A DNA stretch of 64,000 bases. Origin: an uncultured Litoreibacter sp. (GTDB lineage: Bacteria; Pseudomonadota; Alphaproteobacteria; Rhodobacterales; Rhodobacteraceae). Both the position numbers and the translations under genes were made by a program. The stretch's first letter is position 1. Every line of letters starts with the position of its first letter. Below are positions 36,616 through 47,179 of the stretch, piece after piece. Location: positions 248,001 through 312,000 of the forward strand of contig CANMWQ010000001.1 in assembly GCA_947501685.1 (NCBI GenBank). The letters are read 5' to 3'. Below the pieces are notes generated by a model. It was not told where the DNA came from and made no database searches. It worked only from the letters and a program-made list of their open reading frames with translations.

Positions 36616-38063
36616 AGGCCCATCTGCGATTGCGTCACCACCTGATTGCGGCCCAGCCGTTTGGCTTCGTACAGCGCCAAATCTGCAGCTTTGACCAGGC
36701 TTTCCAGATCTGTCGTGCCATCAGGCGTGGCCGCAACCCCGGCGGAGACGGTGATGGGCGGCAGGTCGGCGCCTGAATATTTGATCGTGATCTCCATGAC
36801 TTGCTGACGGAATTGCTCAGATATCTCGGCGGTTTCCGCCTCCGTCATGCCGCTGCACAGCACGATGAATTCCTCCCCGCCCAAGCGGCAGGGTGCGCAG
36901 GTGTTGGTGAAAAATTCGATCATCCGCGCGCCAAGCGCACGCAGCACCAGATCGCCCGCATCATGGCCATGCAGGTCGTTGAACTTTTTGAAATTGTCGA
37001 CATCCACGGAGATCAGGGAGCACGGCTCCTTGGAGGTTTTGGCGCGGGTCAGTTGCTGTTGGGCGGCCTCAAGGAACCAGCGGCGGTTCCATAGGTTTGT
37101 CAGCGGGTCGCGCACGGATTGGTCCAGCAGTTCCTGACGCAGCTGCACATTGGCGATCGCGAGGCTGATTTGTTCCGCACAGAGAAGTGCCAGCTCCCAG
37201 CGTTGGTCGAGGAAATACTTGAATTTCTCGCGTTGAGACCGGTCGGGCGCGAAGGCCCCGAAATTGAGATGCAGCAGCCCGTTGGTTTGCCCATGGGCGG
37301 TGATCGGCACGCAAAAATAGGGGGAATCGTCCTCAACGGAATGGCTGTGACCGCAGGGAAATTCGATGGGGCGCATCCCGAACGCATAGGCGCGGCCACG
37401 GCGCAGCGCCCAGCAATCATCGGGTTCGATATGGTCTTGTGCTGTGTCAGCCCCGCCCCATTGAATGCTCAGATCCAGCGTGTCGCGCGTGTCCGAGTAG
37501 ATATAAAGCTGCCCCTCCGCCTCCGGCATGAGGGTCTCAAGCGATTTGGAAATCACCTGCAACAGCTCTTCCAGCGACTTGGCGGAATAGAGCCATTCGC
37601 TGACCTGACTGAGCAACCGGCGTTCCTGCTGGCGCAGCTGTTCGTTGTCGGTCGCCTCTTTGGTTGCCTTTTCCAAAGCGCGACGGGCGGTTACATCGCG
37701 CGATGAGGACATGAAATGCGTGTGGCCGCCATCCTTGTCAAAGACCGGCGTGATGCGGCTTTCCATCCAAAACGGGGTGTTGTCCTTGCGGCGATACTGC
37801 ACCTCGATATCGACGGGCCTGCGGTTGGTGATGCAATCGTCGATCTTCTGAATGGCATCCGATTCCGTCAGGTCGCCGCGCAGAAAATCGCCAGGGGGCC
37901 GGCCCAGCATTTCCTTTAGCGTGAACCCGGTCAGCTTTTCAAAACCCTCGTTGAGCCAGACGACCTTGTCGTGGATATCGGTCACCAGAAGCGCGTCACG
38001 GCTGAACTTTGCAGCCATGATTGCATATTGGTCAAAGTCAGGTTTTGAGGCGGGCTTGGTCAT
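36579..38063 (-). CDS. Sensor diguanylate cyclase (PAS-GAF-GGDEF)
   Basis: A soluble cyclic di-GMP synthase of about 494 residues. A PAS domain (about 12-130; LVTDIHDKVVWLNEGFEKL, ending with a PAC-like HFMSSSRDVTARRALEKA) is followed by a GAF domain (about 160-310) and a GGDEF domain. The active site is GGEEF near residue 395, with SVDVDNFKKFND as the metal-binding part. The RxxD inhibitory site is absent (CAPCRLGGEEF), so product inhibition by that route is not expected. I see no membrane segment. The ATG at 38063 is preferred over a TTG at 38141. Confidence 0.88.
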   Translation of the reverse strand: MTKPASKPDFDQYAIMAAKFSRDALLVTDIHDKVVWLNEGFEKLTGFTLKEMLGRPPGDFLRGDLTESDAIQKIDDCITNRRPVDIEVQYRRKDNTPFWMESRITPVFDKDGGHTHFMSSSRDVTARRALEKATKEATDNEQLRQQERRLLSQVSEWLYSAKSLEELLQVISKSLETLMPEAEGQLYIYSDTRDTLDLSIQWGGADTAQDHIEPDDCWALRRGRAYAFGMRPIEFPCGHSHSVEDDSPYFCVPITAHGQTNGLLHLNFGAFAPDRSQREKFKYFLDQRWELALLCAEQISLAIANVQLRQELLDQSVRDPLTNLWNRRWFLEAAQQQLTRAKTSKEPCSLISVDVDNFKKFNDLHGHDAGDLVLRALGARMIEFFTNTCAPCRLGGEEFIVLCSGMTEAETAEISEQFRQQVMEITIKYSGADLPPITVSAGVAATPDGTTDLESLVKAADLALYEAKRLGRNQVVTQSQMGLQSKTRSAPRPA

Positions 38064-38267
38064 GGGCGTTTTGCGGCATTCAAAGGGGCTCCCTCTGTCA
38101 TGCGCGAAAAGTGTTAACGAAATGGGTTTGATCGGGGTCAATTAGTCGGGATTTTATTGGCGCTTTTTGGTTCAAGTTTTACCGGCCTGCCCGAAATGGC
38201 CCCCTTGTCTGGCAGGGATCTTGGCGATAGCACTGCGCGTCGGACATGTGGGCTTTGGGAGGTCAGG

Positions 38268-39377
38268 ATGCAAAAGACGGTCGTAAACAGCTGGAACGAA
38301 TGGGATCCTTTGAAACATGTGATCGTGGGCCGCGCCGACGACTGCCACATCCCGCCAGAAGAGCCCGCTTTGGACGCAAAAGTGCCCGAAGACAGCGATA
38401 TGCGGGGCCAATGGGGCAAGCGACCTCAGGAGACGATCGACCGCGCCAATGAGCTGCTCGATACCTTCGCCGCCATGCTGGAGGCGCGCGGTGTGCGGGT
38501 CGACCGGCCTGACAGCATCGACCACTCGAAACCTGTCACCACGCCGGATTTCCACACCGACAGCCAGTTTGGTTGCATGCCGCCGCGTGACGTGTTGCTG
38601 ACCGTGGGCTCCGAGATGCTGGAGGCCACCATGTCCTACCGGTGCCGCTGGTTTGAATATCTCAACTACCGCCCGCTGATGGAGCGCTATTTCGATGAAG
38701 ACCCGAATTTCCGCCACGAAAGCGCGCCCAAGCCGCGGCTGACGGATGAGGATTACCACCCTGACTATTTGTCCGATAAAATCGGGGTTGAAAAACGTCT
38801 GCAATGGGCGGCTGAAAAGTTCTTTGTCACGACGGAGAAAGAGCCGCTGTTTGACGCCGCCGACGTGCTGCGCTTTGGCCGTGATCTGGTGGTGCAGCAC
38901 GGGTTCACCACCAACCTCAAGGGCATCGAATGGTTGCGTCGCCATTTCCCCGATCACCGCGTGCATACGGTCAATTTTCCTGGTGATCCCTATCCGATCC
39001 ATATCGACGCGACGTTCACGCCGCTGCGCCCCGGCCTGATCCTGAACAACCCACAGCGCCGCTTGCCGGACGAGCAGCGCAAGATGTTTGAGCAAAACGA
39101 TTGGGAGATCGTGGACGCCGCTCAACCCGCCCATAATGCGCCGCCGCCGCTATGCTATTCCTCGACATGGCTCAGCATGAACGTGCTGGTGCTGGACCCA
39201 AAGACGGTCTGTGTCGAAAAATCCGAGGTCTATCAGGCCGAGCAGATGGACAAGCTGGGCATGAACGTGATCGAGGTCGAGCTGCGCGACGCCTACGCTT
39301 TTGGCGGCGGGTTGCATTGCTGCACGGCGGATGTCTACCGCGAAGGCGGCTGCGAGGATTACTTCCCGAAGATGTAG
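38268..39377 (+). CDS. Arginine:glycine amidinotransferase-like protein
   Basis: A 369 residue amidinotransferase of the AGAT/StrB1 group. All three catalytic regions of human AGAT are recognisable: Asp in LFDAADVLRFGRDLVVQ, His in PIHIDATFTPLRP, and the nucleophilic Cys in GGGLHCCTADVYREG (about residue 351). It should move the amidino group from arginine to an amine acceptor such as glycine, giving guanidinoacetate and ornithine; the acceptor is not certain. GGGAGG precedes the ATG. No guanidinoacetate methyltransferase is nearby, so creatine synthesis is not implied. It appears monocistronic. Confidence 0.88.
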   Translation: MQKTVVNSWNEWDPLKHVIVGRADDCHIPPEEPALDAKVPEDSDMRGQWGKRPQETIDRANELLDTFAAMLEARGVRVDRPDSIDHSKPVTTPDFHTDSQFGCMPPRDVLLTVGSEMLEATMSYRCRWFEYLNYRPLMERYFDEDPNFRHESAPKPRLTDEDYHPDYLSDKIGVEKRLQWAAEKFFVTTEKEPLFDAADVLRFGRDLVVQHGFTTNLKGIEWLRRHFPDHRVHTVNFPGDPYPIHIDATFTPLRPGLILNNPQRRLPDEQRKMFEQNDWEIVDAAQPAHNAPPPLCYSSTWLSMNVLVLDPKTVCVEKSEVYQAEQMDKLGMNVIEVELRDAYAFGGGLHCCTADVYREGGCEDYFPKM

Positions 39378-39453
39378 GCGCGCCAACAGCGCCTGCCAAA
39401 GCAAATCACTCCCCCGCGCGGTGATCTGCGGGGAAGCGGTCTTATGCCCGCGT

Positions 39454-39951
39454 TCAGTAGCGTAGACGCAGCGTCAGCAGGTTCACGCCGGGGTTGGAAT
39501 CGCCGATCCCTGCATTTGAGATATGCGACACCGCAACAGACACCCGTGCCCCGTTGGACAGGGTGCGGCCAAGGCCGATAAGGGTTCTGAACTCCAGATC
39601 ATTGCCGAGGTCGGTGGCGGGGTCGCTATTATCGTAATAGCCCGGCGCAAAGCTGCCTTCGAGATACCAGCCGTTCGACAAAGGCCGCACCGCCGAGACG
39701 CCCGCGCCGATAAAGAGGTCACCATTATCTGTTGCGACCACAGCCCCAAGCACCGAGACATCTGCGCCTGCGACCTGCCAGACCGGGTCGGAATGAAATT
39801 CGAGCTCAGCGGCAAATTGGCCGTCATCGTCAAAATCGGTCACCCCCAACCCAAACACAAAGTCGGAGGCGACGGCCGCATGGGTCATTAACAATGCGGT
39901 GAGGGCAATGGGAAGAAAGCAGCGTTTAATGGGAAGAAAAAGGCGTGTCAT
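39454..39951 (-). CDS. PagL-like acyloxyacyl hydrolase (lipid A 3-O-deacylase family)
   Basis: A 165 residue outer-membrane beta-barrel candidate with an N-terminal signal sequence (LTALLMTHAAVASDF). The C-terminal segment AVSHISNAGIGDSNPGVNLL matches the PagL catalytic region H-x-S-N-A/H-G, with His and Ser of the H-S-E triad. The protein ends in an aromatic residue (LRLRY), as barrels do. The likely role is removing the 3-linked acyl chain from lipid A, which changes envelope properties. The glutamate cannot be assigned by eye. Confidence 0.8.
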   Translation of the reverse strand: MTRLFLPIKRCFLPIALTALLMTHAAVASDFVFGLGVTDFDDDGQFAAELEFHSDPVWQVAGADVSVLGAVVATDNGDLFIGAGVSAVRPLSNGWYLEGSFAPGYYDNSDPATDLGNDLEFRTLIGLGRTLSNGARVSVAVSHISNAGIGDSNPGVNLLTLRLRY

Positions 39952-40198
39952 AGGGGGTCCAAGATTTGATTATCTGCCCAGAAAAGAGAAAGTTGCGGCA
40001 GATTTCAACGGGATCAAACGCAAATGTGTAAGGAATGTTAGACAGTGTGACCTGGCCTTAGACGGTCGGGCTGTTGAGGGACCGAGAATCTGTCCGGGTG
40101 GGCTGCGGTTCTGACAATTCTGTGCGGTCCGTCCGCCGACGGTCTTGCTGCCCCGTTTCTATCGGGTTTGTTGGCTCGGTTTTTGTCTGGCGGGGCTG

Positions 40199-40227
40199 TT
40201 GACTCGGGGCCGGGGGCTGCCTAGTTA
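40199..40227 (+). promoter_or_regulatory. Candidate vegetative promoter of groESL
   Basis: TTGACT at 40199-40204 and TAGTTA at 40222-40227 are separated by 17 bases. The -35 is strong and the -10 weak. The expected start would fall at or just inside the CIRCE element, a position that would let HrcA block transcription. Confidence 0.6.
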
Positions 40228-40234
40228 CGCTCTG

Positions 40235-40261
40235 TTAGCACTCAGCACCATAGAGTGCTAA
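40235..40261. promoter_or_regulatory. CIRCE operator (HrcA binding site)
   Basis: Perfect match to the CIRCE consensus: TTAGCACTC at 40235-40243, nine bases, GAGTGCTAA at 40253-40261. HrcA represses groESL through this element and is released on heat shock. hrcA itself is not in the window. Confidence 0.97.
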
Positions 40262-40312
40262 CGGCCCCAGATGGGGGCCAGTGGAACTAACTTTGAGCTA
40301 GGAGCTACAAAG

Positions 40313-40600
40313 ATGGCATTGAAACCGCTTCACGACCGCGTCCTCGTAGAACGTGTAGAGAGCGACGAAAAGACCGCCGGTGGTCTGATCATCCCCGAAA
40401 GCGCGAAAGAAAAGCCTGCGGAAGGCGTTATCGTCGCTGCTGGCGAAGGCGCACGCAAAGACTCGGGCGAGCTGATCCCGATGGCCGTCAAAAAGGGCGA
40501 CAAAATCCTGTTCGGCAAATGGTCCGGCACGGAAGTCACCGTCGACGGCAAAGAGCTGCTGATCATGAAAGAAAGCGACGTTCTGGGCATTCTGTCCTGA
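40313..40600 (+). CDS. groS: Co-chaperonin GroES
   Basis: 10 kDa lid of the GroEL folding chamber, 95 residues. [20 protein letters not shown], the mobile-loop area [16 protein letters not shown] and the roof and C-terminal strands ending [10 protein letters not shown] match GroES. AGGAG lies eight bases before the ATG at 40313; the upstream in-frame ATG at 40271 overlaps the regulatory region and is rejected. First gene of groESL, controlled by CIRCE. Confidence 0.98.
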   Translation: MALKPLHDRVLVERVESDEKTAGGLIIPESAKEKPAEGVIVAAGEGARKDSGELIPMAVKKGDKILFGKWSGTEVTVDGKELLIMKESDVLGILS

Positions 40601-40606
40601 GGATGT

Positions 40607-42317
<1,711 letters not shown>

Positions 42318-42376
42318 ACCGCTTTGACCGGCCTCTGGCGGGCAAGGTGTTTCCTCGCCAATCGCTGAAAGACATG

Positions 42377-42404
42377 AAACGGCTCCCCTCGGGGGGCCGT
42401 TTTT
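42377..42404 (+). terminator. Rho-independent terminator of groESL
   Basis: AAACGGC-TCCCC pairs with GGGG-GCCGTTT across a short TCGG-type loop and is followed by a T-run, 60 bases after the groEL stop. Confidence 0.88.
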
Positions 42405-42472
42405 GCATTGTGAACCGGCGCAGATAGGCAGGGTCGGTGATTTGGGGTAACGTGCACGGCAACCCCGACCCG

Positions 42473-42979
42473 ATGCGAGCCACGCCGCCCATGGAGCCCA
42501 GTTTCACCAGAGAAGTCCGCGCCACTGATCATGAGGCCATAGACGACCTGCTGGCGGAGGCCTTTGGCGGCCCGCAAGAGGCGCGGCTGGTCCGGGCCTT
42601 GCGCGACCAGAAGGCCATCTTTCGGGAGGTCATCATGCCTTGGGGGCAGGCGGCGGCGGGGTATCTGGCCGTGTCGCGCTTCATCGCACCCCAAGGGTGG
42701 CTGTGTTTGGCTCCGGTCGCCATACACCCGGCTTGGCAGCGTGGCGGGCGCGGGCAGTTCATGGTGCAAACCATTGTGGAGGAATGCGTCAACCGCTTGC
42801 AACGCTCCCTTGTGGTGGTGGGGGAGCGCGAGTTCTACCGCCGCTGTGGGTTTCAAGCGACCCGTGCGTTGCGGCTCAATACCCCCTATGGCACGCAAAA
42901 CACCTTGCTGGCTGCCCCCGGCACGGACCTCCCTTCCGAGACGCTGATCTACCCGCAGCCTTTCGCGGCCCTTGGCTAA
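42473..42979 (+). CDS. GNAT-family N-acetyltransferase (YhbS-like)
   Basis: About 168 residues. The acetyl-CoA region is LAPVAIHPAWQRGGRGQFMVQT, and the later VVVGEREFYRRCGFQATRAL is typical of the YhbS-like GNAT subgroup. Acceptor unknown. ATGs at 42473 and 42491 and a GTG at 42437 are in frame, with no clear ribosome site, so the start is uncertain. Confidence 0.78.
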   Translation: MRATPPMEPSFTREVRATDHEAIDDLLAEAFGGPQEARLVRALRDQKAIFREVIMPWGQAAAGYLAVSRFIAPQGWLCLAPVAIHPAWQRGGRGQFMVQTIVEECVNRLQRSLVVVGEREFYRRCGFQATRALRLNTPYGTQNTLLAAPGTDLPSETLIYPQPFAALG

Positions 42980-43053
42980 ACCGTTCTCACGTTTATGCCA
43001 ATGGCAGGTCTTTGCGGTTGCGCCGCCAAGCCCGTCGCGCAAGGAGTTGAGGC

Positions 43054-43878
43054 ATGAAACTTGCATCGCTCGTCGCCCTGACCATGGTGGCTTTTGCCGC
43101 CAATTCCGTGCTCAACCGCCTCGGCGTGGCAGATGGGATGACCGACCCTGTCAGCTTTGCAGCACTCAGGCTGTTCTCCGGCGCGCTGGCGTTGACGGCG
43201 CTGGTGCTGGCCTCGCGGCGCTCCTTGTCGCTATGGGGGCGCAGCCGGGCCATCGGTGCCGGATCATTGGCGGTCTATATGATCGGCTTCTCGCTGGCCT
43301 ACCTGACGCTGGACGCAGGCGTGGGCGCGTTGATCCTGTTTGGCGGTGTGCAGATCACCATCTTCGTGGTCGTCATGATGCGCGGCGAACCATTGCCCCG
43401 CGCCCGCTGGCAAGGGGCAGGGCTCGCGATGATCGGGCTGGCCTATCTGCTGTTGCCGGGCGCTGCTGCCCCTGATTTCGGTGGAGCCCTCCTGATGGGC
43501 GCGGCGGCCATTGGCTGGGGCGTCTACACGCTGGTGGGCCGCACGGAGCCCGACGCGCTGGCGGCCACCGCTGGAAATTTCATCATTGCGACGCTCGCCA
43601 TGGGCGCCTGCCTTCTGCTCTTGCCCGGCGCGCATCAAATCAGCCCGTCTGGTGCGGTCTATGCGGTGATCTCAGGCGTGGTGACCTCCGCCATGGGATA
43701 TGCGCTCTGGTATAGGCTTTTGCCGCAGCTCGAGGCCAGCATCGCGGGGATTGCCCAGCTGACCGTGCCGGTGATCGCGCTGGTGGGGGGCATGCTCTTT
43801 CTGGGCGAGGCCGTGACGCTCAGCTTTGTTCTGGCCAGCGCGCTGGTTCTGGGCGGCGTGGCGTGGTCGCTGCGCTAG
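43054..43878 (+). CDS. EamA/DMT-superfamily transporter
   Basis: A 274 residue inner-membrane protein with about ten hydrophobic segments in two repeated halves. SFAALRLFSGALALTAL and the second-half VTSAMGYALWYRLLPQLEAS with PVIALVGGMLFLGEAVT are EamA hallmarks. Members export or import small metabolites; the substrate is unknown. AAGGAG precedes the ATG. The stop shares a CTAG with the convergent dprA stop. Confidence 0.87.
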   Translation: MKLASLVALTMVAFAANSVLNRLGVADGMTDPVSFAALRLFSGALALTALVLASRRSLSLWGRSRAIGAGSLAVYMIGFSLAYLTLDAGVGALILFGGVQITIFVVVMMRGEPLPRARWQGAGLAMIGLAYLLLPGAAAPDFGGALLMGAAAIGWGVYTLVGRTEPDALAATAGNFIIATLAMGACLLLLPGAHQISPSGAVYAVISGVVTSAMGYALWYRLLPQLEASIAGIAQLTVPVIALVGGMLFLGEAVTLSFVLASALVLGGVAWSLR

Positions 43879-44996
43879 GTCGCAAGCGCCACCAAGCCGC
43901 CTGAGGTCCGGGTGATCTTGCCCTCCATCTCGAGCGCCAGCAATTGCGGCGTGACCAAACCGGGATCAACCGCCAGGTCGCGTATCAACTGATCTTCGGC
44001 AAGCGGGGAGGGGCCAAGCAGCCCCAATATCTGCGCATGCGCGGGGCCCGCCTGATGGACGGGCGCGGCTCGGTCGGGCTTTTGGGGGGCGGGGTCCGGA
44101 GTGGGACGGGTCAAAGCCTCTGTGATGTCGGCCATGCCGCGCACCAAAATGGCGCCATCGCGGATCAGCATATTGCACCCGGCAGAGCGCGCATCAAACG
44201 GGTGGCCCGGCACGGCCAGCACCTCGCGGCCTTGCTCCAGCGCTTCGCGCGCGGTGATGAGGGAGCCGGATTTGGCAGCGGCCTCCACCACCACCACGGC
44301 CCGCGAGAGGCCGGAGATGATCCGGTTGCGGCGCGGAAAATGCCGCGCCATGGGTTGCAGGCCGATGGGTTGCTCCGACAGCCTGAGGCCCTGCGCGGCG
44401 ATCTGGTCATGCAGGCCCGCGTTTTCGCGCGGATAGACCTGATCCACGCCGCCCGCCTGTACGGCAATGGTGCCGCCCTCCAACGCCGCCAGATGCGCCG
44501 CGGCATCAACGCCGCGCGCCAGCCCCGAGACCACGGCAAAGCCCTGCGCGGACAGCTCCGCCGCCAGCTTGGCAGCCATGCGCGTGCCCAGTGAGGAGGC
44601 GTTGCGTGCGCCGACCAGACCGATGGCGGGACGTTCCGTGAGTGAGACGTTGCCAAGGGCCCAGAGAAGCGGGGGCGGGTCGGGGATCGTGCTCAGTGCA
44701 ACCGGGTAACCCGGCGCGCCAAAACACAGCGGCACCGCGCCGAGACGCTTGCCGGCCTGCAACTCCGCCACGGCGGCGGCGGCGGAGAAGGGGGTATATT
44801 TCGGAACGCCGGCTTTCGCGGCAATTCCGGGCAGCGCCTCAAGGGCAGAGGCGGCGCTGCCATGCTCGGAAACGAGCCTGAAGAAGGTGGAGGGTCCAAC
44901 GCGTCTGGATCTGATCAGACGGAGCCAAATGACCGTCGCGTCCCATGTCTTGGGGGGTGCGAGGGGGGGTGGGGTAGACAGCAGGTCGCTGGCCAT
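43875..44996 (-). CDS. dprA: DNA-processing protein DprA
   Basis: Loads RecA on incoming single-stranded DNA. The Rossmann-like core shows GLVGARNASSLG, SGLARGVDAAAH, YPRENAGL, FPRRNRIISGLSRAVVVVEA and KSGSLITA, and a winged-helix tail (LLGPSPLAEDQLIRDLAVDP) ends the protein. The ATG at 44996 has GGAG eight bases upstream, giving 373 residues; an ATG at 45026 is also in frame. In Rhodobacter capsulatus, DprA is needed by recipients of gene transfer agent DNA and is under CtrA control. TTAA half-sites are seen upstream here. Confidence 0.93.
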   Translation of the reverse strand: MASDLLSTPPPLAPPKTWDATVIWLRLIRSRRVGPSTFFRLVSEHGSAASALEALPGIAAKAGVPKYTPFSAAAAVAELQAGKRLGAVPLCFGAPGYPVALSTIPDPPPLLWALGNVSLTERPAIGLVGARNASSLGTRMAAKLAAELSAQGFAVVSGLARGVDAAAHLAALEGGTIAVQAGGVDQVYPRENAGLHDQIAAQGLRLSEQPIGLQPMARHFPRRNRIISGLSRAVVVVEAAAKSGSLITAREALEQGREVLAVPGHPFDARSAGCNMLIRDGAILVRGMADITEALTRPTPDPAPQKPDRAAPVHQAGPAHAQILGLLGPSPLAEDQLIRDLAVDPGLVTPQLLALEMEGKITRTSGGLVALAT

Positions 44997-45042
44997 CTGT
45001 ATGCTCCGTCTGATCAGTGAGATCATGTTTGGGGGCGAGGTC

Positions 45043-45139
45043 TTAACGGAAGATTACCCGCAAAAATAACATGAGAAAAATATCGCAAAATATTGTTTTT
45101 TAACGGTAATTAATCAATTTGGTTAACGGCATTTGTTAA
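45043..45139. promoter_or_regulatory. AT-rich dprA upstream region with TTAA half-sites
   Basis: Five TTAA sites at 45043, 45100, 45110, 45123 and 45136, three followed by C as in the CtrA half-site TTAAC. Spacings are 6 and 9, not the canonical 7, so they are half-sites only. The surrounding AT-rich stretch contrasts with the GC-rich window and is the likely dprA promoter region. Confidence 0.4.
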
Positions 45140-45260
45140 CCTCTCCATTTTGCCTTCCTCATAAATGGTGAGGCAATTATGACCAAAGAATGAAGCCGCA
45201 CCGCAGCAGTCCGTTTTACGCCGTATTATCCCCGAATCGCGCGAGTGATTCTCCGCCCGC

Positions 45261-45743
45261 TCAGCCCAGCGTTTTGCCAAAAATCATCGCAGGCATCACG
45301 TAAGGCCCCTTGGACGTGTCGACGGTGATCTCCTCCATCCCCAGCGCGTCCCAGCCCATTTTGCGGTAGAAGGCGCAGGCGCGGTCATTATCAGCCAGAC
45401 ATTCCAGCTTGGCCTCCCGTGTGCCCCGCGCGGCCAGCTCGGCCTCCGTCAAGCCCATCAAAATGGCCGCCAGCCCGGAGCCCGCCTTATCCTGACGCAC
45501 ATAGAACTGGTCGATCTTGTCTGGCTTCAGCGCCACGAACCCCACCGGGTCGCCGCGTTCGCCTATGACGCGCAACCCGTCGCCAAAGCCGCGCAGGCGC
45601 AGATGGAAGCTTTCGGCGGTGCGCAGCCGGATCAGCTCTTTGGGGGCGATCTTGGCGTGGCCCGCATCCCAGCCTTCGGTCCAGAGCATGGTGAGGGGCG
45701 CATAATCATCCTCTGTTGCCGGGCGCAAGGAAAGCTGGGTCAC
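45261..45743 (-). CDS. GNAT-family N-acetyltransferase
   Basis: About 160 residues. LSLRPATEDDYAPL begins the fold, IDQFYVRQDKAGSGLAAILM is the acetyl-CoA loop (Q/RxxGxG/A variant), and NDRACAFYRKMGWDALGMEE is the closing helix-strand. The start is a GTG at 45743 that overlaps the tldD stop by four bases (GTGA), so it is translationally coupled to tldD. Substrate unknown. Confidence 0.8.
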   Translation of the reverse strand: MTQLSLRPATEDDYAPLTMLWTEGWDAGHAKIAPKELIRLRTAESFHLRLRGFGDGLRVIGERGDPVGFVALKPDKIDQFYVRQDKAGSGLAAILMGLTEAELAARGTREAKLECLADNDRACAFYRKMGWDALGMEEITVDTSKGPYVMPAMIFGKTLG

Positions 45744-47179
45744 GTCTGCGACCCGCCGACGGTCAGCCCACCGATTTTCAGTGTCGGCTGGCCGACGCCC
45801 ACCGGCACCCACTGGCCTTGCTTGCCGCAATTGCCCATGCCGGGGTCCAGCGCCATGTCATTGCCAATCGCCTGGATATGTTTCAGCGCCGTGGCCCCGT
45901 CGCCGATCAGCGTGGCCCCGCCCAAAGCCTCGCCGACCTTGCCATTGCGGACGCGGTAGGCCTCCGTGCAGGAGAAGACAAATTTGCCGTTGGTGATGTC
46001 AACCTGACCGCCGCCAAAGCCCACGGCATAGATGCCGTCCTTGAGGTCCTTTACGATGGCCTCAGGCTCCGCGTCGCCGCCCAGCATATAGGTGTTGGTC
46101 ATGCGCGGCATGGGCGGGTGGGCATAGCTTTCGCGCCGCCCGTTGCCGGTCGGGGCCACGCCCATCAGCCGCGCGTTTTGGCGGTCCTGCATGTAGCCCA
46201 CCAGAATCCCATCCTCGATCAGGGTGTTCTTGCCCGAGGGCGTGCCCTCGTCATCCACGGTGATCGAGCCGCGCCGATCCGGGATCGTGCCGTCATCCAG
46301 CACCGTCACGCCCTTGGCGGCAATCTGTTGCCCCATCAGCCCGGCAAAGGCGGAGGTCTTCTTGCGGTTGAAATCGCCCTCCAGCCCGTGGCCAATCGCT
46401 TCATGCAGCAAGATGCCGGGCCAGCCGGGGCCAAGTACCACGTCCATCACGCCAGCGGGGGCAGGGACAGAGTCGAGATTGACCAAGGCAATGCGCAGCG
46501 CCTCGCGCACCAGCGGCTCCCAGTGATCACGCGCCATCAAAGGCACCAACAGGTCGCGCCCGCCGCCGCCTGCGGATCCGCTTTCGCGCCGCCCGTCCTT
46601 TTCGGCCATGACGGAGACGTTGATCCGCGTCATCGGCCGGTCATCCTGCACCAGCGTGCCGTCGGGCCGCAAAATGGCGACCTGCTGATGTGACGCGGCC
46701 AAAGAGGCAGAGACCTGCACCACGCGGCCGTCCAGCCCGCGGGCGAAATCGTCGATCTCCTTGAGCAGCTCGACCTTGGCCGGGAATGTCGCGCCGTCCA
46801 TCGGGTTTTCATCCGTGTAGAGCTTGCGGTTGGTGGCCTGCGGCCCGGCGGCCAGCGTGGCCCCGCCTGCGCCAACGGCCAGCCGCGCGGTCTCTGAGGC
46901 GCGCAGCAGGGCGGCCTCGGATATTTCGGTGGCATGGGCATAGCCAGCAGTCTCGCCTTTTACCGCACGCAGCCCGAACCCTTCGGAGGCATCATAGCTG
47001 GCGGTTTTCAGGCGGCCATCGTCAAAGGCGAACATCTCCGCGCGTTTGCGTTCGATAAACAACTCGCCATCATCGGCCCCATCCGTCGCGTCGCGTAGAA
47101 TCTGCAAGGCGCGGTCGCGGTCCAGCATGGTGTCAAACGGGGTGAATGCGTCCATTTTCTGAGGTGATTTCGCGGTCAT
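45740..47179 (-). CDS. tldD: Metalloprotease TldD
   Basis: TldD subunit of the TldD/TldE heterodimeric zinc protease that trims peptides such as microcins and degrades unfolded antitoxins. The zinc motif is HEAIGHGLEGDFNRK, the N-terminal half carries the usual RAVKGETAGYAHA region, and the C-terminus has GMGNCGKQGQWVPVGVGQP. AAGGA eight bases upstream supports the ATG at 47179 (479 residues); 47221 and 47155 are alternatives. tldE (pmbA) is not in the window. Confidence 0.94.
   Translation of the reverse strand: MTAKSPQKMDAFTPFDTMLDRDRALQILRDATDGADDGELFIERKRAEMFAFDDGRLKTASYDASEGFGLRAVKGETAGYAHATEISEAALLRASETARLAVGAGGATLAAGPQATNRKLYTDENPMDGATFPAKVELLKEIDDFARGLDGRVVQVSASLAASHQQVAILRPDGTLVQDDRPMTRINVSVMAEKDGRRESGSAGGGGRDLLVPLMARDHWEPLVREALRIALVNLDSVPAPAGVMDVVLGPGWPGILLHEAIGHGLEGDFNRKKTSAFAGLMGQQIAAKGVTVLDDGTIPDRRGSITVDDEGTPSGKNTLIEDGILVGYMQDRQNARLMGVAPTGNGRRESYAHPPMPRMTNTYMLGGDAEPEAIVKDLKDGIYAVGFGGGQVDITNGKFVFSCTEAYRVRNGKVGEALGGATLIGDGATALKHIQAIGNDMALDPGMGNCGKQGQWVPVGVGQPTLKIGGLTVGGSQT

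Larger units (their letters stand above)
39952..40312. other. Regulatory gap upstream of groES
   Basis: About 360 bases between the divergent PagL-like and groES genes. It contains the groES promoter and CIRCE operator near its right end, annotated separately. I find no supported gene in the left 240 bases. Confidence 0.6.

Noticed and set aside
39376-39394. AGGCGC/GCGCCT stem overlapping the amidinotransferase stop as a terminator
   Set aside because: Six base stem with no T-run; insufficient.
42437-47179. A defence or competence island around dprA
   Set aside because: Only dprA has a DNA-uptake role; the surrounding acetyltransferases, exporter and tldD are ordinary chromosomal genes with matching base composition.
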